This document shows, piece by piece, positions 17,231 to 25,146 of a DNA stretch of 64,000 nucleotides. Source of the DNA: Mycobacterium sp. (GTDB taxonomy: Bacteria > Actinomycetota > Actinomycetes > Mycobacteriales > Mycobacteriaceae); the NCBI GenBank assembly GCA_016197405.1, contig JACPVR010000035.1:62001-126000 (forward strand), given 5' to 3'. The stretch's first letter is position 1, and every line of letters begins with the position of its first letter. The notes under the pieces were generated by a model. The model was not told the origin of the DNA. It did no database searches and was given only the letters and a program-made list of their open reading frames with translations. The position numbers were made by a program, and so were the translations under genes.

Positions 17231-18610
17231 TCAGTGGACGCGGACGACGATCTCGGAGTGTCCCAGCCGGATCACGTCACCGTCGGCCAACTGCCACTCC
17301 TGCACCGGAGCGTTGTTGACAGTGGTGCCGTTGGTGGAGTTGAGGTCGGACAGCAGAGCAACCTGACCGTCCCACCGGATCTCGAGGTGGCGGCGGGAAA
17401 CGCCGGTGTCGGGCAGCCGGAACTGGGCGTCCTGACCGCGGCCGACCACATTGGCGCCCTCGCGCAGCTGGTAGGTGCGGCCACTGCCGTCGTCGAGCTG
17501 CAGGGTCACCGACGCCGCGCCTGCCGGCGGCCGGTAATCACCCTGGCCGTAGCCACCCTGCGGGGCGTAACCGCCCGGCGCCGGCTGGCCGTACTCCTGG
17601 CCGTAGTCGTAGTCGCCACGCGGCGGCTCGGCGTAACCGGCCGGAGCCTCGCCGTAGCGGCCGTAATCGGGCTGCGCGTAGTCCTGGCGGCCGTACGGAG
17701 GGGGAGCGTTGTAGCCCTGCTCGTAGCCACCCTGACCCTGATACGGCGGACGGCCGTAGTCGTCGGGCCGGCCGGCGGGCGGGCGCCCGTAGTCGGGGCC
17801 CGGTGCCTGCGGGGCAGCACCGTATCCGCCGCCCTGCGGGGCGCCGTAGCCACCGGGGGCCTGGCGGTAGTCCTGGTCGTAGCCGCCCGACGGCGGGCCG
17901 TAGCCGGCCGGGGGGCGCTGCTCGTAGGACGGCGGGTAACCACCCTGACCCGCGTCGGGGTAGCCGCCCTGGCGCGGCGGGTAGTTGGGCTCACCCTGGG
18001 GGTAGCCGGCCTGGCCGGGCTCGGGGTAGGCGCCGCGTTCGGGAGCGGGACGCTGCTCTTCGGGACGGCCGTAGCGCTCGTCGTAATACTCGTCGCCGGG
18101 CCGCCCCTGCCCCTGGCCGCCGCGGTACGTCGGGTTGTCGGTCATCGGTGTTACTCCTGGTTCTGCGGTCAACGCCTGCTCTGATTGTCCTGGGGCGGGT
18201 TCAGCGGTGGTCGGGGTGGGGGTGGCGCCGGCGATGGCATCAGGGTTGACGACACCGCGCGCACGGACCTGCCCGGTGTGCAAGGCCGGTGACTGTTCGA
18301 ATCTGACGACAACATCACCATACGTTTGCCACCCTTGATCGCCGAGGTAACCCGCGAGATGTTTGGCAAATGTGTCCGACGTGAGATTGCGATCGGCGAC
18401 CGTTGTCTCGTAGTCGGGCACGCTGAGGGTAATGACATATTCATTGGGAGCCAAAAGCCTCCCGCCCTGCAAGTTGCGCACGCCGTCCGCAGCTTCGCGA
18501 CGCAGCATCGCCTCGACATCCGCGGGCACTATCGAACCGCCGAACACCCGGGCGAAGGCATCTTCGACGGTAGACTCCAGCTTGCGGTCGAACCGCTCCA
18601 CCAGCCCCAT
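17231..18610 (-). CDS. fhaA: FHA-domain protein FhaA
   Basis: A 459-residue protein. The N-terminal ~130 residues form the DUF3662 domain (LERFDRKLE-like start, FARVFGGSIVPADVEAMLRREAADG, WQTYGDVVVRFEQS). A central ~230-residue linker is built of imperfect Gly/Tyr/Pro/Gln-rich repeats (GGYP, YGRP, PGGYG). The C-terminal FHA domain has VGRGQDAQFRLPDTGVSRRH and SDLNSTNGTTVN. FhaA binds phosphorylated MviN and takes part in peptidoglycan regulation with PknB. ATG 18610 matches the homologue N-terminus; GTG or TTG codons up to 18631 remain possible. The linker is strongly Tyr-rich, which suggests phase-separation-like or cell-wall-proximal behaviour (inference). Confidence 0.95.
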   Translation of the reverse strand: MGLVERFDRKLESTVEDAFARVFGGSIVPADVEAMLRREAADGVRNLQGGRLLAPNEYVITLSVPDYETTVADRNLTSDTFAKHLAGYLGDQGWQTYGDVVVRFEQSPALHTGQVRARGVVNPDAIAGATPTPTTAEPAPGQSEQALTAEPGVTPMTDNPTYRGGQGQGRPGDEYYDERYGRPEEQRPAPERGAYPEPGQAGYPQGEPNYPPRQGGYPDAGQGGYPPSYEQRPPAGYGPPSGGYDQDYRQAPGGYGAPQGGGYGAAPQAPGPDYGRPPAGRPDDYGRPPYQGQGGYEQGYNAPPPYGRQDYAQPDYGRYGEAPAGYAEPPRGDYDYGQEYGQPAPGGYAPQGGYGQGDYRPPAGAASVTLQLDDGSGRTYQLREGANVVGRGQDAQFRLPDTGVSRRHLEIRWDGQVALLSDLNSTNGTTVNNAPVQEWQLADGDVIRLGHSEIVVRVH

Positions 18611-18896
18611 CTCACCGCCTACCGTTGTCATGCGGACGTCTCCGGCAGACTGCCGGAAAACTCCGCCCCGTGCGCACCGGCCGGGGGGCCGACGCGTGTC
18701 GCGTCACTGACTCAATTCATCTGCATGGTATCGGTCGGGGGTACCCACGTGGCACCACCGGAACTCTGAGAAACAGGTATTGCCTGGTCAGGCCGGTGGA
18801 TGCAGTATTCGATCGGCGTCAGCAGATGCGCGTATGGGCGGCTTCTCGCGGTTTGCAGTGGGGTGTGGTCACCGTGATAGGCTCCTGCGGTCATTC

Positions 18897-18979
18897 GGGC
18901 GAGTGGCGGAATGGCAGACGCGCTGGCTTCAGGTGCCAGTGTCCTTCGGGACGTGGGGGTTCAAGTCCCCCTTCGCCCA
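18897..18979 (+). tRNA. tRNA-Leu (CAG)
   Basis: An 83-nt class II tRNA. The acceptor GGGCGAG pairs with TTCGCCC (one G-T) before discriminator A. The anticodon arm CTGGC/GCCAG holds TTCAGGT, giving CAG. A short variable arm (TGTCCTTCGGGACG) and T-arm GGGGTTCAAGTCCCC follow. It marks the right edge of the conserved origin-proximal block; the accessory region begins directly after it. Confidence 0.97.
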
Positions 18980-18985
18980 CAGTGA

Positions 18986-19049
18986 GGAGTTCTACGAACT
19001 CCAGGCACAAAGGTCACGAACTCTTCGGGGTTCGTGACCTTTGTGTTTT
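18986..19049 (+). terminator. Double hairpin terminator after tRNA-Leu
   Basis: Two hairpins lie in tandem. The first is GGAGTTC-TAC-GAACTCC (18986-19002). The second has perfect 16-bp arms (19006-19021 and 19030-19045) around an 8-nt loop containing TTCGGG, and is followed by TTTT. The second is a textbook intrinsic terminator for the tRNA transcript. Confidence 0.9.
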
Positions 19050-19065
19050 GCGTGGGGTCTGAGGT

Positions 19066-19374
19066 TCAGTCCGTGCTTGCGGTGCGGCGTTTCGCCCATC
19101 GATGTGCCCACAATCGCAGCGGCTCGTAGGCCTCAAGTAGCTCCTGGCCTTCCGCCGACAGGTGGTAGCCCTGCGCACCGCTGCCGACGATTCCCGCATC
19201 GCGTAGTTCGTGTATCCGGCTGTTGAGCGCGGTCGCCGAGACACCGATGCACCGTTGTTGCAGTTGGCGGAATGTCAGTGCGCCGCCGCGTAGTTCCCAG
19301 ATCACACGCATCGCCCACCGTCGTCCGAGTAGGTCGAGTAGCGCCATGATCGGCTCAGCAGAGCTTTCAGACAC
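19066..19374 (-). CDS. HxlR-type winged-helix regulator
   Basis: A roughly 102-residue single-domain DNA-binding protein. The winged helix is visible as LLGRRWAMRVIWELRGGALTF, then FRQLQQRCIGVSATALNSRIHELRDAGIV and the wing GYHLSAEGQELL, the pattern of HxlR-type regulators. The usual N-terminal Cys is missing. I take GTG 19374 as start; TTG 19395 and an internal ATG (MALLDLL) are possible, and none has a clear ribosome-binding site. It is divergent from a CMD-family gene whose leader carries nested inverted repeats (19427-19464), the probable operator. Its ligand is unknown. Confidence 0.75.
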   Translation of the reverse strand: MSESSAEPIMALLDLLGRRWAMRVIWELRGGALTFRQLQQRCIGVSATALNSRIHELRDAGIVGSGAQGYHLSAEGQELLEAYEPLRLWAHRWAKRRTASTD

Positions 19375-19426
19375 ACGCTGAGGGTAGCGGGGCAACGGGC
19401 GAAACCGACCCTTGACGCTCCGATAA

Positions 19427-19464
19427 ACAGAGCGCTATCTTGAGTGCTCTGAAAATAAGAGCAC
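19427..19464. promoter_or_regulatory. Nested inverted repeats, probable HxlR operator
   Basis: A perfect inverted repeat GTGCTCT-N7-AGAGCAC occupies 19444-19464 and ends directly at the GGAGGT ribosome-binding site (19465-19470) of the CMD gene at 19475. Its left arm is also the right arm of a second repeat just upstream, CAGAGCGCT-N6-AGTGCTCTG, with one mismatch. Three evenly arranged half-sites next to a divergent regulator fit cooperative repressor binding. Confidence 0.7.
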
Positions 19465-19474
19465 GGAGGTTCTG

Positions 19475-20059
19475 ATGTCACACATGGTCCGTATCGCTCC
19501 GCTGCAGCCTCCGTATGAGCCGAGCACCGCGCAGCTGCTTGCCAAGTGGATGCCCCCAGCGTCCGGGATCGATCCTTTGGCGCTATTCCGCACGCTGGCG
19601 ATCCACGACGAATTGTCGTCGCGCATGAGGCCATTGGGTGCAGGCATCCTGGGCAGTCGAATCGTCGACCCGATGCTGCGGGAACTGATGATCGCCCGCA
19701 CGTGCGCCCTGTGCGGTGCCGAGTACGAATGGGGTGTGCACGCCGCCGCATTCGCAGCTCAAGTGGGACTTAGCCCCGAGCAGCTCTTCTCGACGGTGCA
19801 TGGGGGGCCTGATGACGCCTGTTGGAATACGCTGCAGCGCAACGTTGTCCGACTCGCCGACGAACTTCATCAGGCCAACGCGGTGTCCGATGAGCTGTTC
19901 GGCGATCTAGAGGTAGACCTGGATCATCGGCAGATACTGGAACTGACGGTGACCGCCGGCTGGTATCACACGATCGCCTACGTCATAGGTGTCGCAGGTG
20001 TCGACCTCGAGCCGTGGGCGGCACGGTTCCCCGTCGCCGGCGACCGCGGGACACCCTGA
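19475..20059 (+). CDS. Carboxymuconolactone decarboxylase (CMD/AhpD-like) family protein
   Basis: A 194-residue helical protein. The CMD core shows REL(M)IARTCALCGAEYEWGVHAAAFAAQVGLSPEQ: two cysteines spaced CxxC, a Glu, and a His eight to nine residues on, as in AhpD-like peroxidase-associated folds. Such proteins act in oxidative defence or ring-cleavage catabolism. The ATG is backed by GGAGGT. Expression is probably controlled by the divergent HxlR protein through the inverted repeats that abut the ribosome-binding site. Possible roles are redox stress or aromatic degradation; the sequence does not decide between them. Confidence 0.8.
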   Translation: MSHMVRIAPLQPPYEPSTAQLLAKWMPPASGIDPLALFRTLAIHDELSSRMRPLGAGILGSRIVDPMLRELMIARTCALCGAEYEWGVHAAAFAAQVGLSPEQLFSTVHGGPDDACWNTLQRNVVRLADELHQANAVSDELFGDLEVDLDHRQILELTVTAGWYHTIAYVIGVAGVDLEPWAARFPVAGDRGTP

Positions 20060-20105
20060 TTGGTAGGACGAGCGTGAATCCCCGGGCCCCTGTCAGTCTG
20101 GTGGG

Positions 20106-20735
20106 GTGGTGGAACATGTGCTGCACGGCATCCGGTGCGTCGTCTTTGACGTAGGGGAGACGCTCGTCGACGAAGATCGGCTGTGGGCCACGATCGCCGA
20201 TCGGTGCGGCATACCGACTGCCACCGTGTGCGGTGTGTTGGGCGGGCTCATCGAGCGCGGCGAAGCGCACAAAGGGCTGTGGGAAGTCTTGGGTGTCGAG
20301 CCCGTCGATCCTCGATTCCGCATCGAGCGCCGAGACCTTTACGCCGATGCACTGCCCGCCTTGGCGATGGCACGCCGCAACGGTCTCAGGGTGGGGATCG
20401 CGGGCAATCAGCCGCGCGGACTACAGGATTCGTTGAGATCAGCCGGGGTGACAGCGGACTTCGTCGGTTCCTCGGCGGCGTGGGGAGTGAGCAAGCCCGC
20501 CTCGGAGTTCTTCGCCAAGATCATCGACGCTGCGGGCGTGCCCGCCGACGCGATCCTGTACGTGGGGGACCGGTTGGACAACGATGTCTTGCCCGCTCAC
20601 CGCGCGGGCATGAAGACTGCCCACATCCGGCGTGGTCCGTGGGGCTACCTGCACGCTCGACGCCCGGGTGTGGTCGCGGCCGATTTGCGGATTAACTCGC
20701 TGGACGAGCTGAGCGTGGCGTTGGGTATCGGTTGA
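20106..20735 (+). CDS. HAD-family hydrolase
   Basis: A 209-residue haloacid-dehalogenase-superfamily protein, usually a phosphatase. Motif I is VVFDVGETLVDE: the nucleophile Asp is kept, but the second acid two residues later is Gly (DxG rather than DxD). Motif II is RVGIAGNQ, with Asn in place of the usual Thr/Ser region. The Lys is in WGVSKPASEFF and motif IV is ILYVGDRLDNDV. DxGET is seen in a common subfamily annotated only as HAD hydrolase. It starts at one of two consecutive GTG codons (20106/20109) with no strong ribosome-binding site. It is 46 nt after the CMD gene and may be cotranscribed. Confidence 0.8.
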   Translation: MVEHVLHGIRCVVFDVGETLVDEDRLWATIADRCGIPTATVCGVLGGLIERGEAHKGLWEVLGVEPVDPRFRIERRDLYADALPALAMARRNGLRVGIAGNQPRGLQDSLRSAGVTADFVGSSAAWGVSKPASEFFAKIIDAAGVPADAILYVGDRLDNDVLPAHRAGMKTAHIRRGPWGYLHARRPGVVAADLRINSLDELSVALGIG

Positions 20736-20771
20736 GCAATAGGTCAGCGCGGCTCCTGCCGGCTGTAGGGC

Positions 20772-21410
20772 CTACGTCACGCCCGCCGCGAAGACGGTCC
20801 GCACAGCGGCCTCGTCGCCGTCGATGCCGACCATTCCGAGCGCATTCGCGTCGTCGAGAGTGAGCGCTCCCGCGGCGAGCCCCAGGACGCACATGGGCTC
20901 CGCGCGGACGGTGGCGTCCAGTGCGCGGCCATCGTGTGGGCTGACCTCGATGCCGGAACGTGTCGCCCGCAGCTGAAGGAGCGGTTCGTCACCGAGTGCG
21001 AGGCCGACCGTGACCGAGGAGCGAACCTTGACTCGGGCGTCGAGAAGAGCGGGGACGGCGAGGGCAAGCCACTCGAGGCGAAATGAATCGCCGTCGGGGC
21101 CGCGGACCATCAGCGGAGTGGACCACCGGATGAGGCTCTCGATGGGTCCACGTAGCTCGGCGCCCCATGGCGTGAGGGCGTATTCGACAACGCTGCCCTT
21201 GTCAGCCAGCCGTCGCTCGATCACACCCGAAGCCTCGAGGTCGCGGAGCCGTTCGGCGAGCAGATTGGTTGCGACACCGGGGAGGCCGTCGATCAGATCG
21301 CGGTAGCGGGCGGGGCCGATGAGGAGCTGGCGGACGACTAGCAGGGTCCACCGGTCGCCGACGACTTCGAGGGAACGGGCGAGCCCGCAGTACTGACCGT
21401 AGCTACGCAT
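20772..21410 (-). CDS. HxlR-type regulator with C-terminal SCP2-like domain
   Basis: A 212-residue two-domain regulator. Residues 1-95 form the winged helix with the HxlR hallmark Cys: YCGLARSLEVVGDRWTLLVV, RYRDLIDGLPGVATNLLAERL, ASGVIERR and YALTPWG. The C-terminal part (about 105-210) is a sterol-carrier-like fold as judged by LRATRSGIEVSPHDGRALDATVRAEP. Regulators with this layout usually sense a hydrophobic ligand (inference). The start is ATG 21410 (GTG 21413 is adjacent); the leader is extremely short after the operator, so the mRNA may be leaderless. It is divergent from the dehalogenase-like gene. Confidence 0.78.
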   Translation of the reverse strand: MRSYGQYCGLARSLEVVGDRWTLLVVRQLLIGPARYRDLIDGLPGVATNLLAERLRDLEASGVIERRLADKGSVVEYALTPWGAELRGPIESLIRWSTPLMVRGPDGDSFRLEWLALAVPALLDARVKVRSSVTVGLALGDEPLLQLRATRSGIEVSPHDGRALDATVRAEPMCVLGLAAGALTLDDANALGMVGIDGDEAAVRTVFAAGVT

Positions 21411-21423
21411 CACGCGACTCTAC

Positions 21424-21442
21424 CACTTGAATTTCTCAAGTG
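21424..21442. promoter_or_regulatory. Inverted repeat between HxlR regulator and dehalogenase-like gene
   Basis: A perfect 7-bp inverted repeat CACTTGA-ATTTC-TCAAGTG lies 14 nt before the regulator start and about 50 nt before the divergent gene at 21492. Its spacing and AT-rich centre in a GC-rich genome suggest an operator for the adjacent regulator. Confidence 0.65.
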
Positions 21443-21491
21443 ACTATGACACATTCAAGCACAATCGAAGGCCGAGCCATGAGGGGGATCC

Positions 21492-22382
21492 GTGACCGAC
21501 ACGACCAAGAGCATGCGGCCCGCCTGGGTCGACGACGACCTGTTCCCGTTCGAGAGCCGCTTTATCGAGATCGACGGGCACACGGTGCATTACGTCGACG
21601 AAGGTTCGGGTCCGACATTGCTCATGCTGCATGGCAATCCGACGTGGTCATTCCTGTGGCGCGACGCGATCCGCGGGCTGCGAGAAGACTTCCGGTGTAT
21701 CGCCTTGGACTACCCCGGTTTCGGGCTCTCCACCGCGGGGGCCGGATACCGCTACCTGCCCGACGAACACACCGCGGTGGTCACCGGATTTGTCGACGCC
21801 CTGGGGCTGAAGGATGTCACTCTCGTCGGCCAGGATTGGGGTGGCCTCATCGGCCTCGCCACCGCCCAGCGCCGGCCGGGAGTCTTCGACCGGCTGGTAC
21901 TCGTCAACACCTGGGCATGGCCGGTCAACGGTGATCTGCACTTCGAGGCCTTCGGGCGCATCGTCGGCGGACTCCCGATGCGCTTCCTGGTGCGCCAATT
22001 CAACCTTCTCGTCAACGCCTTCATCCCCACCGGCCACCGACGGCGCAAGGTCACCGACGCCGAAATGAACCACTATCGGCAGGCTCTCGACACTTCCGAG
22101 CGACGACAAGCCTGCGCCGTGCTTCCCGGGCAGGTCCTCGCCGGCCGGGCGTTCTTCACCGAGGTGGAGGCGGGCCTGGCCGATCTCGCTCACTTGCCGA
22201 CCCTGATCGTGTGGGGTGATGCAGACATCGCCTTTCGCGCGAAGGAGCGCGAACGCTTGGAAGCGACCTTCGCCAACCACAAGACCGTCATCGTCGAAGG
22301 CGCCGGTACATACGTGGAGTCCGATGCGCCCGAGGAGTTTGTCGCCGCCATTCGAGATTGGACGGAGACACAGCGCGCATAA
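21492..22382 (+). CDS. Haloalkane dehalogenase-like alpha/beta hydrolase lacking the catalytic His
   Basis: A 296-residue alpha/beta hydrolase closest in pattern to mycobacterial DmbC-type haloalkane dehalogenases. HGNPTWSFLWR provides the halide-binding Asn49, and GQDWGG provides nucleophile Asp115 with the neighbouring Trp116. The cap domain and a WGDADIAFR segment follow. Where family members have AGHFxxEDAP, this protein reads AGTYVESDAP, so the water-activating His is Thr at residue 273 (codon ACA 22308-22310). The usual DDxFPFESRF N-terminus is present. Start GTG 21492 is read with GGGGATCC upstream. It is probably controlled by the divergent HxlR protein. It may be inactive, a covalent binder, or use different chemistry; see findings. 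Confidence 0.82.
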   Translation: MTDTTKSMRPAWVDDDLFPFESRFIEIDGHTVHYVDEGSGPTLLMLHGNPTWSFLWRDAIRGLREDFRCIALDYPGFGLSTAGAGYRYLPDEHTAVVTGFVDALGLKDVTLVGQDWGGLIGLATAQRRPGVFDRLVLVNTWAWPVNGDLHFEAFGRIVGGLPMRFLVRQFNLLVNAFIPTGHRRRKVTDAEMNHYRQALDTSERRQACAVLPGQVLAGRAFFTEVEAGLADLAHLPTLIVWGDADIAFRAKERERLEATFANHKTVIVEGAGTYVESDAPEEFVAAIRDWTETQRA

Positions 22383-22643
22383 GCCGCTGAAGCAATCCGC
22401 GCGCACGTCGACAAAGGGGCCCAGAACGAGCGACAGATCCCGAGCTGATCTGCGGCGGGATGTGCTTCGGACGATCGGTAGTCCTGCCATTGGCAAGACG
22501 ACCGGCCTCGACTACGACTCGCGGGCCGACAACCCGTGAAGACCGTGCCGCCGTGGGCCTCACGAACCACTCCAGCTTCGGAGGGCTGACGTGTTGCTCG
22601 CTGTGAGTGAACGGCGACGACTTTTCGGCTGGGTGATACCAGA

Positions 22644-23396
22644 ATGCGGAGCGTGGCAGAACCTAGATATGCGCTTGTGACCGGCGGTTCGCGAGGAATC
22701 GGCGCGGCGATAGTGAAACGGCTGGCCGCCGAGGGGTTTTGCGTGACGTTCAGTTATGTCAGCGACGAGAAAGCCGCCATTCAGGTGGAAACGGATGTGC
22801 GTGCAGCGGGAGGAATCGCCTATCGGATTCGGGCTGATCTGACCGACCTAGATTCTGTCGAGCAGCTGGCAGACACCATTCCCAACCCGGCGTTGCCGCA
22901 CCTCGATGTCGTGGTGAACAACGCGGCGATCCCGACGCCGGTCGCCATGATCGAAGACACGGCCTTGGAGACCTGGAGTGACAACCTCATGGTCGCGGCG
23001 ACCGCACCATTCTTGATCATCAAGCGCGCGATCCCACATCTACGGCCCGGGGCGGCGATCATCAACATCTCGACGATCAACGTCGGCACTCAACCGGTTG
23101 CGGGTGTCGCGGCCTACGCGGCAGGCAAAGGAGCCCTTGAGCAGCTATCTGCGATAGCCGCGGTGGAGCTAGGTCCGCGAGATATCACGGTCAATACGGT
23201 CCGGCCAGGGGCCACCGATACCGATATGCAACGTGCGGCCAATCCGGACCCCGCTGTTCGAGCCCAGATCGCTGAGGCCACTCCGATGCGGCGATTGGGG
23301 CAGCCGAACGATATTGCCGATGTGGTTGCGTTCCTGGCCGGACCGCAGGGCCGGTGGGTGACCGGACAGACCATCAGCGTCTCCGGGGGCCTCTGA
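22644..23396 (+). CDS. Short-chain dehydrogenase/reductase (FabG-like)
   Basis: A 250-residue classical SDR. The nucleotide-binding motif is GGSRGIGAAIVKRL, the NNAA motif is VVVNNAAIP, and the catalytic Ser and Tyr-xxx-Lys are in IINISTINV and YAAGKGALEQ. The C-terminal GRWVTGQTISVSGGL is typical of 3-oxoacyl-ACP-reductase-like members. It would reduce or oxidise a keto/hydroxy group with NAD(P)H; the substrate is unknown. It starts at ATG 22644 or GTG 22653. It lies between the dehalogenase-like gene and the TPP riboswitch/thiC, in the same direction but with 261 nt of apparently non-coding DNA before it. Confidence 0.88.
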   Translation: MRSVAEPRYALVTGGSRGIGAAIVKRLAAEGFCVTFSYVSDEKAAIQVETDVRAAGGIAYRIRADLTDLDSVEQLADTIPNPALPHLDVVVNNAAIPTPVAMIEDTALETWSDNLMVAATAPFLIIKRAIPHLRPGAAIINISTINVGTQPVAGVAAYAAGKGALEQLSAIAAVELGPRDITVNTVRPGATDTDMQRAANPDPAVRAQIAEATPMRRLGQPNDIADVVAFLAGPQGRWVTGQTISVSGGL

Positions 23397-23470
23397 CGTG
23401 GGCTGAGCTGGATTGCCATCGCCGTGCTGTGCGGGTGAGCGCAACTGGCTGCTACGGTGAAGCCGTCCAA

Positions 23471-23560
23471 ACACGGGAGCGCACACCAGTGGGCTGAGAG
23501 GACGGCTAGCGGGCCGTCGACCGGATGAACCTGACCGGATAATGCCGGCGTAGGGAGTGT
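23471..23560 (+). promoter_or_regulatory. TPP riboswitch (THI element)
   Basis: The conserved cores of the thiamine-pyrophosphate aptamer are present in order: GGGAGC..GC, then GCTGAGAGGACGG, then GAACCTGA, then CCGGATAATGCCGGCGTAGGGA. The closing stem P1 pairs ACAC (23471-23474) with GTGT (23557-23560). The thiC ATG is only 3 nt after P1, and its ribosome-binding site AGGGAG (23552-23557) lies in the 3' strand of the aptamer. TPP binding should therefore mask ribosome access directly, giving translational control. Confidence 0.95.
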
Positions 23561-23563
23561 GAG

Positions 23564-25135
23564 ATGACCGCTGTTCCTGATTCCGATTTCGTGACCACGG
23601 GCCCAATCACGGGTAGTTCCAAGGTGTACCGAGAACTTCCCGGTGGTGGACGAGTGCCGTTCCGGCGGGTATTGCAGACCAACGGTGAGCATCTGGACCT
23701 TTACGACACGTCGGGTCCGTACACCGATGTCGATACCGCAATCGATCTGGCCGCGGGCTTGCCCGCGCGGCCGGGTGTGGTCCGAGATCGGGGCACCCAG
23801 CTGCAGCGGGCACGCGCGGGTGAGGTCACCGCGGAGATGGCGTTCATCGCCGAACGTGAAGGTGTGCCAGCAGTATTGGTGCGTGACGAGGTCGCCCGTG
23901 GGCGCGCCGTCATCCCGGCGAACCACAACCACCCCGAGGCCGAGCCGATGATCATCGGAAAGGCGTTCGCGGTAAAGATCAATGCCAACATCGGCAACTC
24001 GGCGGTGACCTCGTCGATCGCCGAGGAAGTCGACAAAATGGTGTGGGCCACCCGATGGGGCGCCGACACCATCATGGACCTGTCCACAGGCCGCAATATT
24101 CATGAGACCCGTGAATGGATCCTGCGTAACTCACCGGTCCCGGTAGGCACCGTGCCGATGTATCAGGCGTTGGAGAAGGTCGGCGGGGAGCCACAGAAGC
24201 TCAACTGGGATGTCTACCGCGACACCGTCATCGAACAGTGTGAACAAGGCGTGGACTACATGACCGTGCACGCGGGTGTTCTGCTGCGACACATCCCGCT
24301 CACCATCGACCGTGTCACCGGCATCGTGTCACGGGGCGGCTCCATCATGGCCGCTTGGTGCCTGGCACACCACGAGGAGTCGTTTCTCTACACGCACTTC
24401 GAGGAACTGTGCGACATCCTCGCCCGCTACGACGTCACGTTCTCCCTGGGCGACGGCCTGCGGCCGGGGTCGATTGCTGATGCCAACGATGCCGCCCAGT
24501 TCGCCGAGCTGCGCACCCTCGGAGAACTCACCACCATCGCCAAAGCCCATGGCGTGCAGGTGATGATCGAAGGGCCCGGCCACGTGCCCATGCACAAGAT
24601 CGTCGAGAACGTCCGCCTCGAGGAAGAACTCTGCGAGGAGGCACCGTTCTACACCCTGGGTCCGCTGGCCACCGACATCGCCCCGGCCTACGACCACATC
24701 ACCTCGGCCATCGGCGCCGCGATCATCGCCCAGGCCGGAACCGCGATGCTCTGCTACGTCACGCCCAAAGAGCACCTCGGACTACCGGACCGGGCTGATG
24801 TCAAGACCGGTGTGATCGCCTACAAGATCGCTGCGCATGCAGCCGACCTCGCCAAAGGCCACCCACTGGCCCGGCGCCGCGATGACGCGTTGTCCAAGGC
24901 GCGCTTCGAATTCCGTTGGCATGACCAGTTCGCGTTGTCGCTGGACCCCGACACCGCTCGCGAGTATCACGATGAGACGCTGCCCGCCGAACCGGCGAAG
25001 ACGGCACACTTCTGTTCGATGTGTGGGCCGAAGTTCTGCTCCATGCGCATCACCCAAGACATCCGCGAGGCCATGGCGGAGAAGTCGGCCGAGTTCTCCG
25101 AGCACGGCAACCGCGTCTATCTGCCGCTGGCTTAG
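23564..25135 (+). CDS. thiC: Phosphomethylpyrimidine synthase ThiC
   Basis: A 523-residue radical-SAM enzyme converting 5-aminoimidazole ribotide to hydroxymethylpyrimidine phosphate in thiamine synthesis. The [4Fe-4S]-binding CxxCxxxxC motif is at Cys484/Cys487/Cys492 near the C-terminus, as in all ThiC proteins. Other family landmarks are VKINANIGNS, MDLSTGRNIHETREWI, GTVPMYQALE, SRGGSIMAAWCL, GDGLRPGSIADA and EGPGHVPMHKI. The N-terminus is short relative to enterobacterial ThiC (about 630 residues), normal for actinobacteria. Expression is governed by the TPP riboswitch immediately upstream. No other thiamine gene is adjacent. Confidence 0.98.
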   Translation: MTAVPDSDFVTTGPITGSSKVYRELPGGGRVPFRRVLQTNGEHLDLYDTSGPYTDVDTAIDLAAGLPARPGVVRDRGTQLQRARAGEVTAEMAFIAEREGVPAVLVRDEVARGRAVIPANHNHPEAEPMIIGKAFAVKINANIGNSAVTSSIAEEVDKMVWATRWGADTIMDLSTGRNIHETREWILRNSPVPVGTVPMYQALEKVGGEPQKLNWDVYRDTVIEQCEQGVDYMTVHAGVLLRHIPLTIDRVTGIVSRGGSIMAAWCLAHHEESFLYTHFEELCDILARYDVTFSLGDGLRPGSIADANDAAQFAELRTLGELTTIAKAHGVQVMIEGPGHVPMHKIVENVRLEEELCEEAPFYTLGPLATDIAPAYDHITSAIGAAIIAQAGTAMLCYVTPKEHLGLPDRADVKTGVIAYKIAAHAADLAKGHPLARRRDDALSKARFEFRWHDQFALSLDPDTAREYHDETLPAEPAKTAHFCSMCGPKFCSMRITQDIREAMAEKSAEFSEHGNRVYLPLA

Positions 25136-25146
25136 GAGCGGAAGCC

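Noticed and set aside
17500..18100. Possible tandem repeat array in the fhaA linker
   Set aside because: The repeats are imperfect GGYP/YGRP-type codon repeats inside a normal FhaA linker known to vary; not a separate element.
18897..19050. tRNA-Leu as an attachment site of an integrated element
   Set aside because: No integrase gene and no repeated tRNA 3' end was seen in the following accessory region; only the position is suggestive.
21648..22496. Minus-strand 282-codon frame over the dehalogenase-like gene
   Set aside because: It is fully antisense to a gene with conserved alpha/beta-hydrolase motifs; no ribosome-binding site or domain.
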